Assembly: GCA_038259455.1 (NCBI GenBank)
Contig: JBBSOT010000158.1
Span: 1 to 10,545 of the forward strand
DNA length: 10,545 bases
Direction: 5' to 3'
Origin: CAMYMG01 sp038259455
GTDB lineage: Bacteria; Pseudomonadota; Alphaproteobacteria; Rhizobiales; Rhizobiaceae
Part shown: positions 6,769 to 10,545 of the stretch, in pieces
Numbering within the stretch: the first letter of the stretch is position 1
Layout of the letters: the number at the start of each line of letters is the position of its first letter
Position numbers and translations under genes: made by a program
Notes under the pieces: model-generated
The model's input: the letters and a program-made list of their open reading frames with translations, nothing else
Told to the model about the DNA's origin: nothing
The model's database searches: none

Positions 6769-7250
6769 GATTGATCCTTGGTGAGGGTCTTGGCGCAGGA
6801 ACGACATTGTCCTGCCACCTCGACGACCTGGTGATGGGGGTGAAAGCCAAGCGCGCTGGCCTGAATGGTCAGCAATGCAGCTAGTTGAGGTTGATCGATC
6901 GCCGTGACCGCGCCACAGCCATCGCAAAGAAAAAACACGTCCGATCCCGCATCCCCATCGCGCGCAACGACATAGGCGTTTCGGCTTTCGACGCGGCGGA
7001 CCACACCCAGTTCGGTAAACAACAACAAGATGCGGTAGATGCTGTTAGCAGCGATCCTGCGACCACCAACTTCGCCGCCGACCCGTTCAGACAGGTCATA
7101 GGCGCCGACCGGCTGATGGGCGTCAAACAGGGCTCGCAAGACGCGAAGCCGTAACGGGGTCAATTCGCTGCCGTGCCCAATGAGAGCAGACCGCACCCGG
7201 CGTTCCAGCGAGCCCCATTCCACGCTGATCGTTCTCGCCGGTTCGGCCAT
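6765..7250 (-). CDS. Fur/Zur-family metalloregulator lacking the usual sensor-site ligands
   Basis: This is a 161-residue Fur-superfamily repressor. A winged helix (about 15-90) has the recognition region AANSIYRILLLFTELGVV; then come RRVESRNAYVV and the dimerisation domain. Two CxxC pairs, C109/C112 and C149/C152, form the structural zinc site. Layout and GFHPHHQVVEVAGQC near the C-terminus resemble Zur more than Fur. Compared from memory with E. coli Zur, the sensor ligands His77, Cys88 and His96 correspond to Arg86, Ala96 and a stretch with no His or Cys (92-108), and Glu111 to about Asp119; the usual sensor site therefore seems absent. ATG 7250 is chosen because Fur-like sequence starts soon after it and the Zur-box-like site lies just upstream; the longer frame would run across the promoter. 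It is the first gene of the leftward operon and divergent from the TonB receptor. Confidence 0.85.
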   Translation of the reverse strand: MAEPARTISVEWGSLERRVRSALIGHGSELTPLRLRVLRALFDAHQPVGAYDLSERVGGEVGGRRIAANSIYRILLLFTELGVVRRVESRNAYVVARDGDAGSDVFFLCDGCGAVTAIDQPQLAALLTIQASALGFHPHHQVVEVAGQCRSCAKTLTKDQS

Positions 7251-7277
7251 TTTTCGTCCCACCCGTCTCCGCAGTGC

Positions 7278-7295
7278 GCTATGATATAACAATAC
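7278..7295. promoter_or_regulatory. Zur-box-like operator of the leftward metal operon
   Basis: GCTATGATATAACAATAC lies 28-45 bases upstream of the regulator's ATG. It matches about 13 of 18 positions of the alphaproteobacterial Zur consensus as I remember it (GATATGTTATAACATATC), including TATG.TATAACA. The surrounding DNA is AT-rich within a GC-rich window and could include the -10 of the leftward promoter. This suggests autoregulation by the first gene product. The consensus is from memory and was not computed. Confidence 0.5.
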
Positions 7296-7408
7296 ACAAT
7301 ATGACGACTGCCATCTAGCGATTAACGAGGCAATGGGCCGCAGCCAGACGCAGGCTGCGCGCTTTGTGCCATTCTTCCAATGCGCCACCTGCCTGGGTTG
7401 CAGAAAAC

Positions 7409-7425
7409 GTAACAGTATATCATAC
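7409..7425. promoter_or_regulatory. Second TATGATATA element in front of the TonB receptor gene
   Basis: The plus strand reads GTAACAGTATATCATAC. On the minus strand this is GTATGATATACTGTTAC, sharing TATGATATA and a terminal TAC (12 of 16 aligned positions) with the element at 7280-7295. It lies about 35-50 bases before the receptor's ATG, where an operator would be expected. The two sites face each other in the divergent promoter. It is weaker as a Zur box than the first site. Confidence 0.35.
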
Positions 7426-7459
7426 CCGATTGAACCATCTCGATCGACCTGGGGGCCAC

Positions 7460-9559
7460 ATGCGCAGATATTCCGTTCCAACTTCATTCTTGCTTGCCTT
7501 CGCCAGCCAGGCGGGCGCTGAGCAGGTCACTCCGGCGCCGGTCCCGGATGCAGCGGAGATTATCGTAACCGGGGACGCTTTTTCCGAGACCGACGGCTTT
7601 CTTGCCAGACAATCTTCAATCGGCAGCCGCTTCCCCGTCGATGTCGAACGCCTTCCGAACACAGTGCGAGTTTTGCCCCAGGAACTCATCACCGATACCG
7701 CCGCAACTCTCCCGCAGGATGTCACGAAATTTGTCTCCGGTGTGCAGGTGCTGCCGGGGTTCGGCACCAACGTCGGCTTTGTCATCCGGGGGTTCTTCGC
7801 CAATTACGAAACTCTGCAAAACGGCGTCCGCATCTCCGACAATCCCGGTGACCTGAGCAATGTCGAGCGCATCGAAATCCTGAAGGGCCCCATCGGCAGC
7901 TTGTACGGCGGCACCGGTGCCTTTGCCGGGAACGTCAATATCGTCACCAAGCGACCCCGCGACAAGTTCGGCGCCGAGTTCACGGCGTTTGGCGGTTCCA
8001 ACGACTTCTACCGGTTCGAAGGCGATATCAGCGGTCCGCTTGATGCCGCCGGCACGTTGAAATATCGGCTGACCGGTGCCGGCGAAAGCGCTGGCAGCTT
8101 TCGCGACGGGATCGATTCCGACAAGATCATCGTCTCGCCGTCGCTGGCCTGGGATCCGAACGACCGCGTCTCGATCCGGGTCGATGCGAGCTACATGAAA
8201 CGCAACTATATCTTCGACGACGGCCTGCCGGTGCTGGACGGCAGCTTGCCGGCGGGCATCACCACATTCGACTTGCGGCTGTCACAAACACTGTTCGCGC
8301 CCGATCGCACGCCGACGCGTGAAGAATATTGGTTCGCCGGCGGTGAAGGCAATTTCAAGCTCACCGATGCCCTGACCTTCCGCGTCGCCGGCAATTACTC
8401 GAATTACGATATTGGCATCGGTTCATCGCGGCTTGGCCTGTCAGTGCAGCCTGACGGGCGAACGTTTGATCGCTTCACCTTTCAGGGCCCACAGAAGATT
8501 GCCCGCCATACGATTCAGGGCGATTTGATCTGGAAAACCGGTGCGATCGGCGTCGAGACCGTGTTCCTGCTGGGCTATGAGCGGTACCAGAACCGCTATG
8601 ACTATGACGCTTCCGGGCGTGCGCTTCCCGCGTACGATATCCTTTCCGGCACCAATCCGCCCGGCGGCTCGGGCCCGCTCGAACCGCAGTTCGCCGGGTT
8701 TGTCGCCTACAAGGGCGATGGGGTTTATGGGCAGGTATTCAGTCAAGTTACCGACCGGTTCGCGGTCCTGGTAGGCGTCAGGCAAGACTGGCAGACCAAC
8801 GATAGCCGTTTCAACGGTGAAGGCGCACCGATCCGCAATAGTCAGTTTTCACCGCGTGTCGGTGCCACTTGGTCGTTGACGGATACCACGATCGCGTTCG
8901 GCAACTGGTCGCGCAGTTTTTCGCCGAACTTCGCGCTTGACCGGGATGGCGATGTCTTTCCACCTGACCAGGTTCGGCAGTTCGAATTCGGCTTGCGCCA
9001 GAAGCTGTTCGGCGACCGGGCACTCCTGACCATCGCCGCTTTCGACATCCGCAGGTCGAACGTTGTCATTCCCGACATCACCCAGTTTGCCCAGTCGATC
9101 GCCGGCGGCGTGCAGACCAGCAAGGGTGTTGAATTCGACCTGACCGGGCGGATTATCCCCGGCCTCGATATCATCACTACCTATGCCTTCAATGCCACCA
9201 AGGTAGCCGAAGCCGACGATCCGAACTTTGGTCAGCAGCTGCCGGCGGCACCGCGTCACAGCGCGTCTGCCTTTATGCGATACACCCTGCAGTCCGGACC
9301 GCTGGAAGGCCTTGGCGGCAACATAGGTCTGACCTATGCAAGCCGCATTCAAGCGACCTTGCCCAGTACGATCTTCATACCTGCTGATGCCCGGCTCGAC
9401 CTTGGCCTTGCCTACACGCGTGCTGGCTGGCGTGCTGGACTCAATGTCACGAACGTCACTAACAGCCGCAGTTATGTCACGAACTTGTTTTCGCTGTTCC
9501 CGCAGGCCCCGCGGCAGTTTGTCGTGACCCTGACCAAGCGGTTCGGAGCGGCCCTATGA
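7460..9559 (+). CDS. TonB-dependent outer-membrane receptor, siderophore-receptor type
   Basis: This 699-residue outer-membrane beta-barrel has a short signal peptide (MRRYSVPTSFLLAFASQAGA, cleavage about residue 20). It continues with a TonB-box-like EIIVTG (33-38) and a plug domain containing FVIRGF, NVERIEILKGP (134-144) and LYGGTGAFAGNVNIVTKRP (148-166). A long barrel follows and ends VVTLTKRF close to the C-terminus. The plug signature is that of siderophore/metal-chelate receptors. Substrate is not readable, but the neighbours (Fur/Zur-type regulator, COG0523 GTPase, NiCoT) point to a transition metal or metallophore rather than a carbohydrate. The start at 7460 has a GGGGG ribosome-binding site a few bases upstream and gives a proper signal peptide; the frame is open upstream but would cross the regulatory region. 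The stop overlaps the ABC ATPase start by ATGA. Expression is probably controlled by the TATGATATA element upstream. Confidence 0.93.
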   Translation: MRRYSVPTSFLLAFASQAGAEQVTPAPVPDAAEIIVTGDAFSETDGFLARQSSIGSRFPVDVERLPNTVRVLPQELITDTAATLPQDVTKFVSGVQVLPGFGTNVGFVIRGFFANYETLQNGVRISDNPGDLSNVERIEILKGPIGSLYGGTGAFAGNVNIVTKRPRDKFGAEFTAFGGSNDFYRFEGDISGPLDAAGTLKYRLTGAGESAGSFRDGIDSDKIIVSPSLAWDPNDRVSIRVDASYMKRNYIFDDGLPVLDGSLPAGITTFDLRLSQTLFAPDRTPTREEYWFAGGEGNFKLTDALTFRVAGNYSNYDIGIGSSRLGLSVQPDGRTFDRFTFQGPQKIARHTIQGDLIWKTGAIGVETVFLLGYERYQNRYDYDASGRALPAYDILSGTNPPGGSGPLEPQFAGFVAYKGDGVYGQVFSQVTDRFAVLVGVRQDWQTNDSRFNGEGAPIRNSQFSPRVGATWSLTDTTIAFGNWSRSFSPNFALDRDGDVFPPDQVRQFEFGLRQKLFGDRALLTIAAFDIRRSNVVIPDITQFAQSIAGGVQTSKGVEFDLTGRIIPGLDIITTYAFNATKVAEADDPNFGQQLPAAPRHSASAFMRYTLQSGPLEGLGGNIGLTYASRIQATLPSTIFIPADARLDLGLAYTRAGWRAGLNVTNVTNSRSYVTNLFSLFPQAPRQFVVTLTKRFGAAL

Positions 9560-10278
9560 CCGATGTTCCTGCCTTGGAGCTGGCGGGCGTGATCAAACGC
9601 TATGCCGACCGTACAGTTGTCGATGGTATCGACTTTCGTGTTGCAGCGGGCAGTGTCACCGCACTGCTTGGCCCTAATGGCGCGGGCAAGAGCACGACGA
9701 TGAAGATGTGTGCCGGTTTCCTTGCAAACGATGCCGGACGCATCGCAATCGCCGGTATCGACCTTGCCGCCACACGTACCGATGCATTGAAGAGACTGAC
9801 ATATCTGCCCGAGAATGTGGTGCTCTACGAGGAGTTGACCGGGGTCGAGAACCTGCATCACCTGTTGGGATTGGCTACGGGAACGACGCTGCCCCGTCTC
9901 AAACTCGGCGCCGCGCTTAACAATGTCGGCTTACCCGAGGAAGCCCATGACCGGCGGGCTGCCACCTATTCCAAGGGAATGCGCCAGAAAGTCGGGTTGG
10001 CACTTGCACTGGCGCGGGAGTCTCGACTGTTGCTCCTCGACGAGCCAACCAGCGGCCTCGACCCGCAATCGGCGGCTGAATTCAACACCGCTCTGGCAGC
10101 GACGGCAGCGACCGGCGTTGGCGTGTTGATGGCAACCCACGACATATGGCGGGCGCGCGAAGTCGCCGACCGCATTCTCGTCATGGCCAAAGGTCGCATC
10201 GCGCTCGACCTCGACCCGGCAAAGCTGTCGGCTGAAGAGATCGAGCGGCAGTTCTTCCTCGAGGCGCAGGCGGTCTAA
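9556..10278 (+). CDS. ABC transporter ATP-binding protein, ABC-2/NatA-like
   Basis: This is a complete 240-residue nucleotide-binding subunit. The Walker A is GPNGAGKST (39-47), the Q-loop region reads LTYLPENVVLYEELTG, the signature is YSKGMRQK (138-145), the Walker B is LLLLDEP (158-164) with the D-loop SGLDP, and the switch His195 is in MATHD. Signature and Q-loop style are those of CcmA/NatA/NosF-like ATPases, which power ABC-2 permeases, usually exporters. They are unlike the FecE-type ATPases that normally accompany siderophore uptake. It is translationally coupled to the TonB receptor through an ATGA overlap. No permease follows on the same strand within the window; the candidate partner is convergent. 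Its role with the receptor (for example, metallophore export or outer-membrane-linked transport) is inference. Confidence 0.93.
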   Translation: MTDVPALELAGVIKRYADRTVVDGIDFRVAAGSVTALLGPNGAGKSTTMKMCAGFLANDAGRIAIAGIDLAATRTDALKRLTYLPENVVLYEELTGVENLHHLLGLATGTTLPRLKLGAALNNVGLPEEAHDRRAATYSKGMRQKVGLALALARESRLLLLDEPTSGLDPQSAAEFNTALAATAATGVGVLMATHDIWRAREVADRILVMAKGRIALDLDPAKLSAEEIERQFFLEAQAV

Positions 10279-10279
10279 G

Positions 10280-10545
10280 CTACTCGGGCCGCAGCGCAAA
10301 ACCGAGCAGCGCCAGCGCCGCCACAAGCGTTGCGATCACCACAGACCAATAGGTCGCAGTCGGCACGGCCGGCTCGACCCACTGAAACTTCGGCGTGGCT
10401 TCAAATGCCGCCCGGTCGAAGCGGGCACACGTCAGGATGGTCGTGGTCACCCGATCGCGAAAGCCGGCATGATAGTTGATGACGGCGGCCGCGAAGCCGC
10501 GCGGGCGCGCCGGGGCGGCGCCCGCCACGGCGGCGGGGCCACGAC
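10280..10545 (-). CDS. Membrane protein C-terminus, possibly ABC-2 (DUF3526-like) permease (partial)
   Basis: A frame is open from the window edge leftward to a TAG at 10280-10282 and gives about 88 residues of a gene that starts outside the window. The visible part has a soluble region, with FDRAAFEATPKFQWVEP about 40 residues before the end, and a single hydrophobic segment (TYWSVVIATLVAALALLGFAL) just before the C-terminus. A periplasmic or loop domain followed by a last membrane helix and a very short tail is how DUF3526-type ABC-2 permeases end. The [FY]-x-x-x-P-[KR]-[FY] pattern fits loosely. The adjacent ABC-2-type ATPase supports the guess, but the gene is convergent with it and only one base separates the two stops. 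I consider the coding call fairly safe and the family call weak. Confidence 0.5.
   Translation of the reverse strand, partial: RGPAAVAGAAPARPRGFAAAVINYHAGFRDRVTTTILTCARFDRAAFEATPKFQWVEPAVPTATYWSVVIATLVAALALLGFALRPE

Noticed and set aside
5839..6774. Plus-strand frames opposite the COG0523 GTPase
   Set aside because: Antisense shadows of a highly conserved GTPase; no domain is recognisable.
7251..7487. N-terminal extension of the Fur-family gene
   Set aside because: It would read through both TATGATATA elements and the divergent promoter, and it is unlike any Fur-family N-terminus.
1..10545. CRISPR arrays, tRNA or rRNA genes, long tandem repeats
   Set aside because: I looked for regularly spaced repeats, tRNA-like cloverleaves and rRNA segments and saw none.

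Overview
The window is about 10.5 kb of GC-rich DNA (by eye a little over 60% GC). It reads as an alphaproteobacterial chromosome or large plasmid, most likely from a sphingomonad. The hints are a bacterial ceramidase-like protein, a TonB-dependent receptor of the type abundant in sphingomonads, a DUF1289 protein, and an IS5-type transposase end. The genus is inference; there is no rRNA or marker gene to settle it.

Left part (1-3780) is a mobile-element-scarred segment. The window opens with the C-terminus of an IS5-family transposase. It runs convergently into, and overlaps the stop codon of, a ceramidase-family membrane protein on the minus strand, whose last residues appear to be encoded by the IS end. 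After a 402-bp spacer without a convincing gene comes a SulP-family anion transporter with a C-terminal STAS domain (+). A 19-base hairpin then separates it from a convergent orphan serine recombinase (Tn3 resolvase/invertase type, -). Upstream of the recombinase there is a small cluster of palindromes.

Right part (3778-10545) is a coherent metal-homeostasis island built as a divergon. Leftward (-), five genes overlap stop-to-start at every junction: a Fur/Zur-family regulator, a COG0523 (CobW-like) metallochaperone GTPase with the CxCC motif, a WD40 beta-propeller protein, a 60-residue DUF1289 four-cysteine protein, and a NiCoT-type nickel/cobalt permease. Rightward (+), a TonB-dependent outer-membrane receptor overlaps an ABC ATPase of the ABC-2/NatA type. 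One base further on is the convergent C-terminus of a membrane protein that may be an ABC-2 permease; it runs off the window.

Both divergent promoters carry a TATGATATA element. The one before the regulator resembles alphaproteobacterial Zur boxes as I remember them and lies about 30 bp from the start codon, so autoregulation and co-regulation of the receptor are likely. A plausible model is that the receptor brings a metal or metal-chelate into the periplasm, NiCoT moves metal across the inner membrane, and the GTPase, WD40 and DUF1289 proteins handle it in the cytoplasm. The most unusual point is that the Fur-family regulator keeps the structural Cys4 zinc site but has lost at least three of the four residues of the canonical Zur sensor site. 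What it senses (Zn, Ni, Co or something else) is therefore open.
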